Assembly: GCA_949130495.1 (NCBI GenBank)
Contig: OX422213.1
Span: forward strand, 208,151,160-208,215,159
Origin: Sambucus nigra
Taxonomy: Eukaryota; Streptophyta; Magnoliopsida; Dipsacales; Adoxaceae
DNA length: 64,000 nucleotides
Reading direction: 5' to 3'
The translations under genes were made by a program, and so were the position numbers. Positions within the stretch are counted from its first letter, which is position 1, and each line of letters starts with the position of its first letter. This document shows positions 33,020 through 45,866 of this stretch, piece after piece. The notes beneath the pieces were generated by a model that worked only from the letters and a program-made list of their open reading frames with translations, did not search any database and was not told where the DNA came from.

Positions 33020-34980
33020 CTCTATAACTAGTATTTTTTGAAATAACTCTCACTGGCTGGAAAAAACCTAAGGCCATAAAGCAAAAGGAGCTTGCTAAAG
33101 AGAAATCGTTTTGATGTAAAAAATCTGGGGTTAAATGGATTTTTGAAGGGGACTCTAATACCAAACTCTTCCACTCTATGGAAAAGAAAAAACTCAATAT
33201 CCTATCCATTTTTAGAATGAGGAATGCAACTGATGTTTGGTCTTCTAACTGTCATAAGATAAAGGACAGACTTTGTGCGTATTTGAAAGGCTTTCTCAAT
33301 TTTGGGGATGTGATTGATGATGATAATTTTTTTAGTGTGATCCCACAGTTAGTAACACGAGAGCATAATGATATGTTGACTATCTACCCTAGCATAGAAG
33401 AGATCAATGATGTAGTTTTTATCATGGATGCATCTATTTCTACAGGTCTGAATGTCTTCCATGGTGTTTTCTTCAATGCATGTTGAGAGGTTATTAAAGA
33501 GGATCTTTGCTTGGCTATTATTTCTTTCTTATTGGGTCATGACATGCCAATAAGTTGGACTAGTACCAATCTAGTGCTCATCCAAAAAATGCCTAATCCT
33601 TCTAGAAACGAAGATGTTAGGTCCATTAATTTGTGTAACTTTTCCAATAAAGTCATCACGAAGATCATGGCCAATCATTTTAGTTTTATTCTGCTCAATT
33701 TCATTTCTCCTAACTAGACTAGCTTTATTAAGGGGATAACTATGCATGATATTATTCATCTTGTCCAAGAGCTCATGTCTAACTTTCATAAATATGTTCG
33801 TGGGAGTAACGTCCTCATCAAGTTTAATATGCCCAAAGTGTATAACTGCCTTTTTTGGAGTTTCCTTATCAAATTTCTAAGGTCTTTTGGAGTCAGTAAC
33901 TCAGTCCATGGCCTTCCACTTGTTTGCAGAGTGAGAAGCTCCTGATTCTGTGATTCACGACCTGAGAGTGGCTTTTGCTAACATTTTATGGGGCAATGAC
34001 AGCTCTGGCAATAAGTGCCATTGATTTCTCTAAAGTGAGCTGTGCTATTTGATGCAGGAAAGAGGGTTGGGTATAAGAGGCTTTAGAGACATTATAAATT
34101 CCTTTACGTGTAAATTATGGTGTAACCTAGATGAGAACATATCTTTTTTGGTCAAAATTTACTCGTAACAAATACTATCGAGATGGAAATATTTTCTAGG
34201 CTTGGGTTTCTAACACATGATCACAAACTTGGAACCGTATGCATAGGGTTATTGATGATATTGAAGACCAATTTCATCGTCTGAGGTGAGATAGTTGCCT
34301 ATAGTTAGTGGTAGATATTTGGTTAGATGGACATGGTATTTGATTTGCAATAAAAAGTGTAAACAATTTATCTTTAGGACAAAGGGATTACCAGTCGGGT
34401 TTCATTTTTTAGGTGGAAGATGCTCTATAAGATTATCCCACTTGATAGTTCTATTATGAAGATGAAAATTTTGTTAGTCTCTAAGTGTCATTATTGTTTC
34501 ATGGGGCAGATTGAAGATTTTGATGATCTTTTTTTTAAAGTGATATTACATCTCAAATCGGGCCCTATTTTTTAGGCCTTCTGGGCATTCATGGAGATAG
34601 ACTATCGCTCAGATCATATCTTATAGGCTTGCAGATTAAGTCTGGTGGGAAAAGTATTATTGCTTCTTTATGCAAGTTGATCCCATCTTTGATCTGTTGG
34701 CATATTTGGATCTCTCAGAATAAAAGTCATTTTGAAGGGGTCCCTATAAAGGCTAGAGATATTATTTTTCAAGTTAGAAGCCACATCTCAGATAGTTTTA
34801 GAACTTTTCCCTTAAACCCTCAAGAATTAAGGGGTTTTCAAGATTTGGTCCACGAGTTCTCCATATCCTCCATCTAATTTTTTTTCTTTCCTACTATTTT
34901 CATTCATGCCTCGTGAGTCACGGTGAAGGGTTTTTTCCTTCACTTTATTTTTTATATTATTCCTTTATAAAAAAAAAAAC
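33020..34980 (+). pseudogene. LINE (L1-type) ORF2 relic with poly(A) end
   Basis: Scattered frames follow the usual order of plant L1 ORF2: VKWIFEGDSNTKLFHSM near 33131-33181, then ISTGLNVFHGVFF, PISWTSTNLVLIQKMPNPSR (33550-33606), INLCNFSNKVITKIMANHF and the SFIKGITMHDIIHLVQEL region. The RT active-site part (the usual FADD box) is missing by deletion near 33945. The later region resumes with ANILWGNDSSG, RGLGIRGFRDIINSF and a zf-RVT-like VSKCHYCFMG (~34480). It ends as LICWHIWISQNKSHFEG (34696-34747), then a 3' tail with an A run at 34968-34979. Many stops and shifts make it dead. The start is approximate (5'-truncated), and I found no target duplication. Confidence 0.85.
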
Positions 34981-34989
34981 GTGTAAACA

Positions 34990-35850
34990 TTATAGCCAGG
35001 GGTTATTGTTATAAAATATTTTAGGACTAATTTTAAAATCATTTTTTAAGAATTTTAATTATTTTTAAGTCGTTCGAACGACTTTAAGTCTTCGTTCGAA
35101 CAAGTATGGTATTTTGTTCACACGAACTTCAAACGACATTTTTTGTTAGTATAACTAATATCGCTTGAAGCTAGTTCGAATGAGATTGGTTGTTCGTTAG
35201 AATGAGATTTACTTTCTTACGAACGAGTTAAGATATTTTCTCGAACAAAGTCTTATTTTCATTTGAGCAAGATTCCTCAAAATTTTAGTTGCCTCGAAAA
35301 TCATTTTTTCTATATGAAGGGGACTTAGGACCAATTTTCATTGAAAATTGGTCAAAAATTATTTTCCCATACATATCCAAAAGGTCTCTAAACCCTAATT
35401 TATTTTAAACACTTTTGTTTTATAATCAAAACCCCTTGGATGATTTGTTGAACATATTATCAGACCCTAGAAGAACATAATCCATGTTCATGCCCTTGTG
35501 GAGTTGCTTCTCCATTGATGATGATAGGAATACAATTTCTTGAGGTTGATCGATAGACACCGTGGAAAGTCGATTTTTGTGTGGAGCATTTCTATATCTG
35601 TATCGAGGTCTGTTGAAAATAAAGAATGAAGACATAACTGCATTTCTTACTAGAGTCTAAGTTTTATAAGTTTGTCCGTGTCGGTTATGTAATACCTAGT
35701 TGTAATAGTGCTAAAATAGAGGTTTTATCCGAAAGGGATTTTTCCTCATCTGTCTAATTTGTGTACTTTTTTTGTGTATGGATTTATTTTCTAATATTGC
35801 GTGTTTACATTCACCTAATTTATCAAGATAAAATTTGGACTAAATAGACC
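34990..35850 (+). repeat. LTR relic of TTCGAACGA family, plus orientation
   Basis: CAGGGGTTATTGTTATAAAA near 34998 and the TTCGAACGA cluster (35072-35240) match, in reverse, the order seen in the 3' LTR of the minus-strand copia element at 54.4-55.6 kb. The downstream AATCAAAACCCCTTGGATG (~35426) matches the leader part of that LTR. The ends cannot be fixed. It starts right after the LINE poly(A) tract. Confidence 0.5.
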
Positions 35851-35999
35851 TTAGCTTGTGTGTATGTGCCCTAATTTATAATTTTTACCTATAATAGAAC
35901 CACTCTATCATTTTTCATACATCTTTTTGAATGAGTTTGGGAACTCAAAATATAAGAATTTCACTCTCAATAAAATTCTTCTTTGCACTCCTATTTGTA

Positions 36000-36310
36000 G
36001 GATGTTTGTTAAATATGAGATAAGGATTTAAATCAGTTTGAAAAATGTAGAATAAAATCGAAATTGGTAGGCTTGTTCGAATGAGGTACATATCATTCGA
36101 ACGGAGCCATGCATCTTGTTCGAACACCTTTGAAACGACAGTTAAAATGAGATTCCATAACATACAAAAATTTTCTCAAATCGATCTCATTCGAAGTTCG
36201 TTCAAAGTTGTTCTAACGAGGTGTTCGAAAGACATACCAATGTCATTCTAACGACCACTTGAATATAATATTTTTCTTCTAAAAAATATTGAATGAGATA
36301 AGAACCTCTT
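36000..36310 (-). repeat. TTCGAACGA cluster, LTR relic
   Basis: TGTTCGAATGAGG, CATTCGAACGGAG, TTGTTCGAACACC and CATTCGAAGTTCG follow one another within about 180 bases, flanked by AAAATATTGAATGAGATAAG. The arrangement resembles the U3-like part of the minus-strand copia LTRs, but no ends are visible. Confidence 0.45.
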
Positions 36311-36755
36311 AAAATGTTTTGAAAACATTTTTATAAAATCCTAACACCCAAATATAAAATATCATAGGATCAAAATATGTACCCATTTATACCCGAAAGA
36401 TTCATGGAACCTGAAGACGAAACATGGCACAAGACACGACATGATAATGTAGATATTATAACTTGGCCTTTACATCTTCAAGAAAACACATTGTAGGCTT
36501 GAATGGTTAATGACTCAAGTCATAACCTATGATTCAAAGTGTTTTGTCCAAACACAGAATAAAGTCAAAATACATACAAATTAACTCTATCCAAAATTTG
36601 TCCTTACAATATGATATGTATACATGCTCGATAATATGGATCAATTCCTTGGCATTTGACTCATCACCCCTGTCCTTTAGGGTTTCAACCATGGGAAAAC
36701 AATTCACCTTCAGCATGGAGTTTAAATCATTCATGGGAAAAGAATAGGCATTCAG
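36311..36755 (-). other. Unassigned; piece shared with 56.7-56.9 kb
   Basis: TTTACATCTTCAAGAAAACA followed by CATTGTAGGCTTGAATGG (about 36470-36510) closely matches 56800-56835, and both copies follow a TTCGAACGA cluster. A minus-strand frame of 66 codons (36534-36734) is open but matches nothing I recognise. Confidence 0.4.
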
Positions 36756-38055
36756 TGTAATAACCCATATTTTTGTGGATTTTATTTATTATTTACTAAT
36801 TTAGAAATAAATTAATAAATGGGATCAATTATTACTTGTGTGATTTGGTAATAATGAAATGCATAATTTATATGATAGTTAAATCTTGCATGTGATGTTA
36901 TTTTTTGTCGCGTCTTATAAATAATTGATCAGTGACATCGATTATATGATATTGGAATGTGTTACAAATATAATAATATTGTGTGTATATTTTATTTATG
37001 TAGTGAGGTATTACCATTTTGATTAGACTCTCGGTGTCATGGAGGATCGGATATATATGTTTAATAGTTGGGATTAGGCCCATGGGGTAGTTATACCTTT
37101 GGGCTAAGTTGAATTGGTTTAGGTAGTATTTTGGACTCATTTAGAAGCCCCAAATTAGCCCTTTTAGTGACATGTGTGTTTAGACTTATTTTATGGGTGC
37201 TAACCCTTATTAGTTGGATACTTTACACATAAATGCAAATTCTAGATGTCTTAGAGATTTGGGATAACATGTAGTAACTTTGAAGAGGAAGATTAAGGGA
37301 TGAAGAATAATAGTCACTTGTTCATACCATTCTGGCAAGAAATCTACTGCATTATCACTATATAATTTGTAATTGGTTTACGATTCATATGTCTTATAGT
37401 TTGATTTAGGATTAAGAAGCCATTTTAGGGATTTTAATTTGATATTTTAATCATATTCATATTGTGTTTGATTGGGTTATTGAATTAAATAATTGGTGGG
37501 TTTTGTAATATGACTTAATTGGGAATTTTTCTAGAAACCTTTAGTTGAATCCTTTTGAGCTATGATTCAGTGTTAGAATCCATATTTAGGGTTGAGTCAA
37601 TTATAAGTATGATTGTCCTATGCTAATTTGATACTTTAAATAATGAAATCGCATGTAAGTTGGATAAATTGAAGTGTCAGAATGAAGTGAGGTTTGAATT
37701 GAATTTTAACAGATTTGAACCTTAATTTGCGTTATAATGATGTTATTTATTGAGAAATTGAATTAGTATCATGATTAAGCTATTTATACACATGGAGATT
37801 TGGTTATTATGTGTTTTAAAGCTTGTAAATTCACTGTAATGAAGGTTGGGTCTGCAAACATGCGTTTTGGCGAATAATGTCTCGAACCTGGGACGATCAG
37901 GTCGATCTGGAATTAGACCAAATCATTCAGACCATGCAGAATGAGCGCAGTTGCAGTTTTGGTTGTTTATTCGGTTTGGTTTTTTTGGATAGGTTAGTGG
38001 ATGATTGATGATTATATAATATTAGTGGATGTGTGTGTGTGTGTGTATATATATA

Positions 38056-38632
38056 GAGGCCCTCTCTTATAAGGACTCCTTATAGTGCAGACTCTGGTAC
38101 ATACCATTTTTTTAAAATAGTAAAAAAATGAATTTTTTGATGAAACTTCATGGATATGATCTCCATGGTGGGAATATCATCTCCAATTTTTTTCACCAAA
38201 CAATTCAATAAAAAACCCGTTGAGATGAAGTGATATGTAAAAAAATGGTATAAATATGTATTTTCGATCGTTGAAATGTTGGCGATCATCTCACCCACTT
38301 TTTGATTGAATTTTTTAATGAAACTTCATGGATATGATCTTGATAGTGAGAAGATCATATCCATGTAGTTTAATCAAAAAATTCAATCAATAAAGCGGTT
38401 GGCGCCGACCCAACATTTCAACGGTTGAAAATGTATATTTATACCATTTTTTTACATATCACTTCATCTCAACGGTTTTTTTATTGAATATTTCGACGAA
38501 AAAAATTGGAGATGATCTTCTCACCATGGAGATCATATCCATGAAGTTTCAATCAAAAAATTCATTTTTTTACTATTTTAAAAAAATAGTATGTACCGGG
38601 GTCTGCACCATAAGGAGTCCTTACAGGAGACT

Positions 38633-38637
<5 letters not shown>
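38056..38637 (+). mobile_element. Hairpin MITE (582 bp, near-full-length inverted repeat)
   Basis: The left arm from GAGGCCCTCTCTTATAAGGA is the inverse of the right arm, which ends TAAGGAGTCCTTACAGGAGA plus CTTTCTG. Matching pairs run inward: GTACATACCATTTTTTTAAA with its complement near 38578, CATGGATATGATCTCCATGG, and AAAAAATGGTATAAATATGT. The arms meet near 38345 with a short, imperfect centre. It lies in a (GT)n(TA)n tract, so a TA-type target cannot be resolved. The transcript would be one long double-stranded hairpin. Confidence 0.85.

Positions 38638-38714
<77 letters not shown>
38638..38714 (+). repeat. (TA)n microsatellite
   Basis: A pure TA run of about 38 units abuts the right end of the MITE. 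Confidence 0.97.
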
Positions 38715-38716
<2 letters not shown>

Positions 38717-39148
38717 AGATTATAGTTTGTAGGGTAATAAACTGAAATGTTCGGGGTGTTAATTAGGGTTTGAATGGTTATAGGCCTTTAATTAATGTAG
38801 GAATCCAACATTGTGGAATATATGAATATATATAGGTATGTCTATATATATAGGTATGTGTTCATAGTTTAGAGACGTGATAAACTAGGATTTGATTTTA
38901 ACAAGGTTTTAGAGTTAATAAACTTAAGAATGTAATGAACAATCCGGTGACAGGGATTGGGATAATTGGGTATACTTGAGAGTATGCATTATCATATTTT
39001 ATTGTATATGTATAATACGTTGTGAAGTTGGGATTAAATAAGATTTAGAGAGATGGTAAACCTATAATTTAATTGGCAATCCGATGTTTGGGGATTGAAA
39101 TGACTTGGGTACATTGGAGAGTACGCACTCTCTTGTATTTATATATAT

Positions 39149-39152
<4 letters not shown>

Positions 39153-39192
<40 letters not shown>
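39153..39192 (+). repeat. (TA)n microsatellite
   Basis: A pure TA run of about 20 units inside the putative solo LTR. Confidence 0.95.
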
Positions 39193-39195
<3 letters not shown>

Positions 39196-40594
39196 TTATT
39201 GATTACATGAACATACTAGTTACTCATGGTGAATCTATCAGTTGGGGTTTTAATGATTTTGGTTGTGATTGTGTATCGCATCCCTGGATGCTAATGTAGG
39301 ACTATGTGGATGTCGATATATTTGATCACATGTTCAAGATAACCACTGCCTCATGATATGGGACATGGATAGATCGATCTGTAGGTATATATAGATGATG
39401 GTATTATTGCGTGGTGGCATGCAAGGATCATAAGTTCAAGATGGTTACCTCTTCGCAATATGAGATATGGAGTGACTCGATCCATCGAGCAGGTTTGGGT
39501 ATAGATACAAGTGGTTGTGTTTCTGTATAGTAACCCCCCGTTTGTATTTGTGTGTGTGTTTTATAAATTCTTTAGGTGGGGGACTCCCATGGATTTACCT
39601 ATAGAAGCACGAGAAGGTCCCCCTAAGGTAGACGCCTTCATGTGGTGGTTATGAGAATTATATATGTGCATATGATATTAGTCTGGTGATGGATATTTTG
39701 AGTTAAGACCTGTGTTACATTTATATGTTTTGTTATGATATTGTGTATATATTATTATGAGGGTGACATGATTGGGGGTTGATTCAAGATCGTACTGTAC
39801 ATATACCTTGTAGTTCAGTGATGAACACATTTAATTAGAAGATGTTAATATAGAGAAAGTGTTACATTTATGAGATTGTTAGTATCTTAATGTGAATATA
39901 TGTGTGGGCATTGGGTTGTGGATTCTACGTGTATAGTTAGTTGTATTCAATGATAGTTATCCGTTATGTGATAGTACTTGCTAGTCTAGCGATACATAAT
40001 TTTAGTATTGATTATGCGTTGTATTAGTACACTCGTGAAATCTTTTACTTATGATGACATGTGAGGTATCTCTTTCATGTGAGTGTCGGTAGGATGACAT
40101 GTTTATCGTAAAAGAGTCACATGATTATTAGTGTTTTGATATTGTAAGCTATTACTTACAACTTTAGGGATCTTACCCAAATTTCTAAAACCTTTTTCCA
40201 CCCCACAGGTATTACTATTGTTATATACATTATTAGAAGTGCTAAGCAGTTAGACTTATATTGGTTGGCGATTTTTCATCATCCTTATAGTGAGAGTTGT
40301 TGTTTTATGTCCACAATCTTTTGTATTCATGAGCTTTGAATCAAGATGGTTAAAATTGTATCTTTTATTTCAGTTGAGACATATCTATAAAGAAATTTTA
40401 TTATATTGATTTTAGTTTTATTGGAGTTTCAATTTTATCACAGTTCAATTGTTTTTATTATCATCCTTTATTGAGTTTTATCGTGGATGGTTTTATTTAC
40501 TATCATTTTTATGTTTTACGTTAATGTTGAGAATGATATAAATTGTTTAGGGCTCTCTTTGTTTACTGTTAAACCTGATAACTTGGGTATGACA

Positions 40595-41079
40595 AATAGG
40601 GACATTTAGGTTCCCTGGTGCTTGAGGAAGATTGTCGCAAATAGGTTTTCAACATATTTGTAAAGGCATGTTACCTTATAAGTAGTTATAGAGGTCTTAA
40701 CTTCTCCCTCAACCTTGAATTTTACCTATTTTAGGATGACATAGACTATTTCAACATTAATTACCACTCTCCCCTTAGAAGGACCATTTCATAAATGTTT
40801 GAAGATTTGAGAGGATTACCCAAGACCAAGGCCATTTTCTCTGAGGTCCTAGGAGGCAGGGAAATTTGTTGTCACCATTTTTCTTTTAGACTATGAGATG
40901 CAAGTAACCTATAATAGAAAACATGCCTTGAAATGGTCTAAGTAAACCACCAAAATCATTCACCACTTGTAGTGAAGGTTATGATTTTCTAAGCACCTCT
41001 TCAAATAGATCGACAAATACTTTGGCAAATAGCTCAATAAGGGAATTAGTGTCCTTTGAACACTCGACTTGAAGGTGGG
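40595..41079 (-). other. Degenerate, possibly gypsy gag-like sequence
   Basis: On the minus strand a broken frame reads ECSKDTNSLIELFAKVFVDL and FGGLLRPFQGMFSIIG. It looks protein-like but I cannot assign it to a family. It is cut off at 41079 by the insertion of the solo LTR and would continue at 44034. Confidence 0.3.
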
Positions 41080-44033
41080 TGTAACAACACCCATTTTCTC
41101 ACGTAAAGGTTGCCAGGCAAGATATGCTGAAGACGGGGTTTGTCAATCAATTAATACCATTATCACCACAACGTAATATAAACATTGTCATTTAAAAAGT
41201 CCAATACTTTAAACTTTATGAATATCTTATCAACAATAAATAAACTCAACCAACACCAACTAAACAATAGATTTACCTACAAGTAAGTATCAAAACTCCA
41301 ACATAATGTAAATAAATAAATAAATCTTGGGCTTCTGCCCTTAAAAATGTTTCTCGATAATAGTAACTAAACTCTGGCAGAAAAGCACCTACACTAGAGT
41401 CAATAAATCTGGAAAACTACTAAGCACGAGAGATTGGAAGGCTTGAACAGTAATAGTCTTGTTATCCCTGTCTAGAAATAACCCAGAGGAAAATTTAAAT
41501 TTGGATTAGAGCTCAAGGAGTGCAAGAATTAACTTATTTAATTTATGATGCAATAGTACAGTCCATGCAAAATAAATATTCACCCTTCATCACTCACATG
41601 CGTTTAATACCTCAGCCCTCATCTTAGTGTGATATGTTTCGCATACCTAAAGTCCCCAAATAATAACTATGACTACGGGTCAAATTAATAAAATGATTTA
41701 AGTGTACCGACTACATTCATTTATCCATTCTCGTAGTATCCCAGTCTTATAAATTTTCACATAAATGACATAAGCATCTATTATGCATTAAGAAATAATC
41801 ACAATTGTAAGTCATGTCCACATTCTTAGACATTTCAATTTATCTCATATAAATTTCAAGTAATTATATATATGTCCTTTATATATGTATATGACACACA
41901 AGGGCATCTATCGTTGGTGTATAATTCGCTCTCTATTGGCAAGTCCAGAGAAATCCCTTATCCTAAGTGAACATAAAAAAACACACAAAAGTTGGGGGCA
42001 GTCCCGACGTAGGACACCTATACACGACCCATACACAGCGGTGATATAGGAACGGTCAGTGCCAACACCTAACTCTCGTGGGTGGAGCCTCCACATAGTA
42101 CCTATATGTCCTACACATCGTCAAGCCCACCTGTGCCGACGTGTGGTACGCGGCCCGAATGCGCAAACCCCCAAGATGATAGGACGGTCAATTTGTATGT
42201 CCACACAAATAATAGTTCATATTATTATCCCATATAATATGTATAGGTAATTAATCCATAATAACCATAAAAGTGCAACCAAGGTTCACAACATTTTTCC
42301 ATTTATTAACAATTCATCATCTAATAAATTAATATATTTTCTCCTATAAAATAGTTACTTATCCATCTAGTAAATTGAAATTTTCTCTGTTCAATGTGGG
42401 CACAAGTGTATTTTTAATAAATTCTTTATTTTCCCAAACCCAGTTCCACTCACAACCAAAAATCCCAAGACTAGTGCCCTCATTAATGTTAATATTCCTT
42501 AATACCTAATCTTTCGATACTCTAGGTATTAAACTTCCATCTCATAAATTATTAATTTCCATCCAGAAAATAATTACTTTAAGTAACTAGTCAATTATAA
42601 TTATTATTGATTTAAGTGTGGGTGTAACATTACTCCATAATATAGTTTACCCACTAATTATAATTCCCTTCGGTATCCCTCTTTTACCTACTATCTAAGT
42701 GGTAACTGAAAATTCAGAAATCAAGGCTAAAGAAAAAAGGGACGAAAGAGTCAAAATTCCAACACGTCACTCCAACGACTGGGACCCTCGTTCGTGCGAC
42801 ATAGCATGCCTTTCGAATGAGATCCCTCCTCATTCGAATTATCCCCTTATTCTTTACCCACATCATCTTCCTCTTTCCCCAAAACTAGTTTCATCCCAGA
42901 ACCAATTTCACCCATTTTGGTATATGAAGAAACCCAAATTTTCACCTATTTTAGTATACAAAGAAACCCAAAATTTCATCAATCAAGTTGCAAAAATTTA
43001 CAACCCTGAACTTATATGTTTAAATCCAAAAACAAACCCATACATGATATGACAAACCCCGAAAAGAAAACAACATCGATTTAGGGTTTTTAATGTTGAA
43101 TCATTCTCCAAATTTCAGTCCTATCTAACTCAAAATAAGGGGATTTTTTATGCGATTCATATTACAATTTCAGTCCAAAGGTCCTCTACATTAATTTATC
43201 AAGATATCCCCAATTAACTATCAAGTCCTAACGAATCTACCACCAATATTTAGATTCACGTTGCCTAGATTTCTAGGACAATTTTTACATATCTTTCAAT
43301 CCTCTACATGTATTGTTTATCATCCAATAAATTAATTTAAATCCAATTCCCAAAAATTAAAGGGGTCATTATATGCATTAATAAATAAATTGAAAACATA
43401 AATTATTTAAGAAAATTCTTGCCTTAAAGTTTGTAGAAGAAAAGCTCCTTGAAATCCTTTGATTTTCCCCTTTGTTCGTGCCCATTTTTCCTTCCCTTTT
43501 GGCATTTCTCCCTTTTCTCTCATGTGGCTTCTAGTCTTGGTTTTATCTAATTGTAATGGGGGTGAGTTTTACCCCCACTTAACACTTAATTAGTGGGTAA
43601 CCCCTAATTAGTGGGTAACCCCACTTAACTTTTGAACCCCCAAAAGGACCCGAATCCATAACCCAAGTAGCCCAAAAGCTCCCCAACTTATATACCTATG
43701 ACCCAAGACTAATCCTAAATATTTAACACTCTGAAGAGAGCCTATAATTCTCTGCAAAATGCGTCCTAATTATTTTATTTCGCTTAAACATTTATTATGT
43801 TAAAATGACACGCACCCATAAATTTATTTATGTGTAATTTATTTTCCACTAGCAAGTCCATTGTGTACAATTAAGTTTTATTTTTAAAAAAATAAAAAAT
43901 GTTTACTTAAATTAAAAAATTTACACGCTTAAATTTTAAATCCTCCCAATTTAATATATTCTCAAATTAAATCTGAAATCATTAAATTCATTTATGTCGT
44001 AATATTTTATTCTAAAAATTATGGGGTATTACA
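41080..44033. repeat. Solo LTR with near-matching target duplication (2954 bp)
   Basis: The ends are TGTAACAACACCCATTTTCT and TTATGGGGTATTACA, an inverted pair TGTAA(C/T)A(A)C(A)CCCAT. The 5 bases before (GTGGG) and after (ATGGG) agree at 4 of 5. There is no primer site, polypurine tract or coding region, so it fits a single LTR left after LTR-LTR recombination. A TTCGAA-containing stretch lies at ~42813-42840 inside it. Orientation is unclear. It probably belongs to a Ty3-gypsy chromovirus-like family because of the TGTAATACCCC start read on the minus strand. Confidence 0.75.
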
Positions 44034-45671
44034 ATGGGTAACCTTAAGAGGTACCTCATAAAGATTCTTCCCCATAATCTGGACCTTAAGGGATATGGAA
44101 GCTTCATGCTTCGTGAGTTAGTTCTTTTTACCTAGAGATTTTTTAGGTAAACAATGTCCTTCTCTATCAACTATTTGTCCATTCTCTTTTGATCTTTATC
44201 ATCCACTCTAAGATCTGCAAAAGGAAAAATAAATTATTTGTGCTGGGATAAATTAAACATAAAATAGAGACTAGTTAAATTGATTTATCAAGATTGATCT
44301 CAAAGACATCCGACTAACAAATTTTTTTGATTGTGATGTCAAAGTCTAGTGATGATTAAGATAACCTTCAATAATTACCCATTCCCCATCATTGGACTCG
44401 TGGATATCAGCATCAGGTGCCTTTATTTCATAGTTGATAGACATGTCACGTCTATATCTAACCCGAGAAAAGGAATATACATCGACACCAATAATACCAC
44501 TAAAAGGGATGGGTCCTTACAACTTGATATATGACCATAGCCCGACTTTGAAGAGCCTTCTTAAAGTCACCAATGATTCAAAAGGTATCCACACCAATTT
44601 CACGACCTCCTAGAGTCTGAAAATCTTGTCCAGGGTAAGAAGTAGGTCACCAACCACAAAAGTTTCATTACAGAGTGTTGAATCCCCACATCCGAGTCGC
44701 TCCTTATCCTATAGCTACTCCCAATAAAGAAGAAAATATTCTTCTGATTATCCGAGCATTATGTTTATCTTTCTAATCTTTTACAAACCCTTGTACTACT
44801 TTCTTGGGAGATAGATACTTCAATCTCACATCACCTTTCTTCCTTTATGACTGAAAAATGTATATATGGAAGAATTTTGCAGGAGCCGTGTTAAATTAAC
44901 CATTGGTTGATTCTCTAAAGGAGGTGACTACAACCCTCAATGGCCCCTAAGAATTAGCCACCAGTTGGGCAAGGGATGGACCGTAAATGATAAGGACCTC
45001 TCCCACAACAAAAGACAGGAAAATGAGCTTTGTGCTCTAGGAAAAGATCTTTGAAACACACATACACATGCCCCCGAGAGCATGCTCTTTCATGAAGATA
45101 AATTACCCTTAAAATTATAGATTATGGGATCTGATACCTCCAATAAAGGTTTTTATGTTTTCTTGATTGATGATTGAAGATTCATAGGCTCCACTAACAA
45201 ACGTAGGATCCAAAGGATCCCTCTAATTCATGATCACGATAGTAGTAGGGTTGATGCTCTTATCTCAATATAAGAAGGAAAAAGACTGTTTTCAACCATG
45301 ATTAGACTAGGAACCTCCTAAATGGTGGGATGCACCACCGCCAGGGGGATAACATTAATAACCTTGGAAATTAACATCTTGGGTGACTTATAAATTTATA
45401 AAGTTGTGGGTGAAAGGAACAATTATAACCGAGGACAATAATTTATTAAGGAGAATAAAGAGAACAATAGATATCTATGATGGATATTTAGCCCCACTAA
45501 ATCTCACTTATGATTGAATCTACAGGTAATATACCTCCATGCCATTTTTTATTATTTTAACTAACTACTACACTTTCTATGTTATGAAGAACCATTAGGG
45601 GCAACTGTTGATGCGATATAAAATCTCCATCCTTACATCTTTGGAAGAGGTATCAACTCTTAAGACTGAGG

Positions 45672-45866
45672 TCAAAACACGAGGTAAGAACCTTTTCCTT
45701 TCAATCCAAGACCATAATAGTAGAGCAAAACCCATATCGCAAATGAATGACCCCTAAAGACTCCTCCAAGACTATGTAAAGTGAGTAGAATCTTCAATAG
45801 ATCTTGAATCCTATCAAAATTGGTTACACCCCCAAAGTGAGGACCATAAATGTCGATCGCAAGCAC
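45672..45866 (-). pseudogene. Small frame, possibly from a gypsy-type plant transposon protein
   Basis: The 64-codon frame contains DRIQDLLKILLTLHSLGGVF and LLYYYGLGLKGKGSYLVF. The pattern of a short helical part followed by F..YY.L...G.G.Y.F recalls the 'putative gypsy type transposon' family (PF04195) found in plants. This is a memory-based resemblance, not a search. There is no support for a functional gene. Confidence 0.3.

Larger units (their letters stand above)
36756..40594 (+). repeat. Putative solo LTR, Ty3-gypsy type (3.8 kb with nested MITE)
   Basis: It begins TGTAATAACCCATATTTTTG and ends ACTTGGGTATGACA, giving TG...CA ends with matching short inverted repeats (TGTAATAACCC / TGTCATACCC). 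No primer site follows and no polypurine tract precedes it, which fits a solo LTR. The 5-bp flanks TTCAG and AATAG do not match, so the boundaries or the integrity are uncertain. The only structured content is the hairpin MITE and the TA tracts listed separately; no gene is seen. Confidence 0.5.

Noticed and set aside
38484..38717. Open frame ending in a long Ile-Tyr repeat
   Set aside because: The frame runs from one arm of the hairpin MITE into the (TA)n tract; the repeat peptide is the microsatellite.
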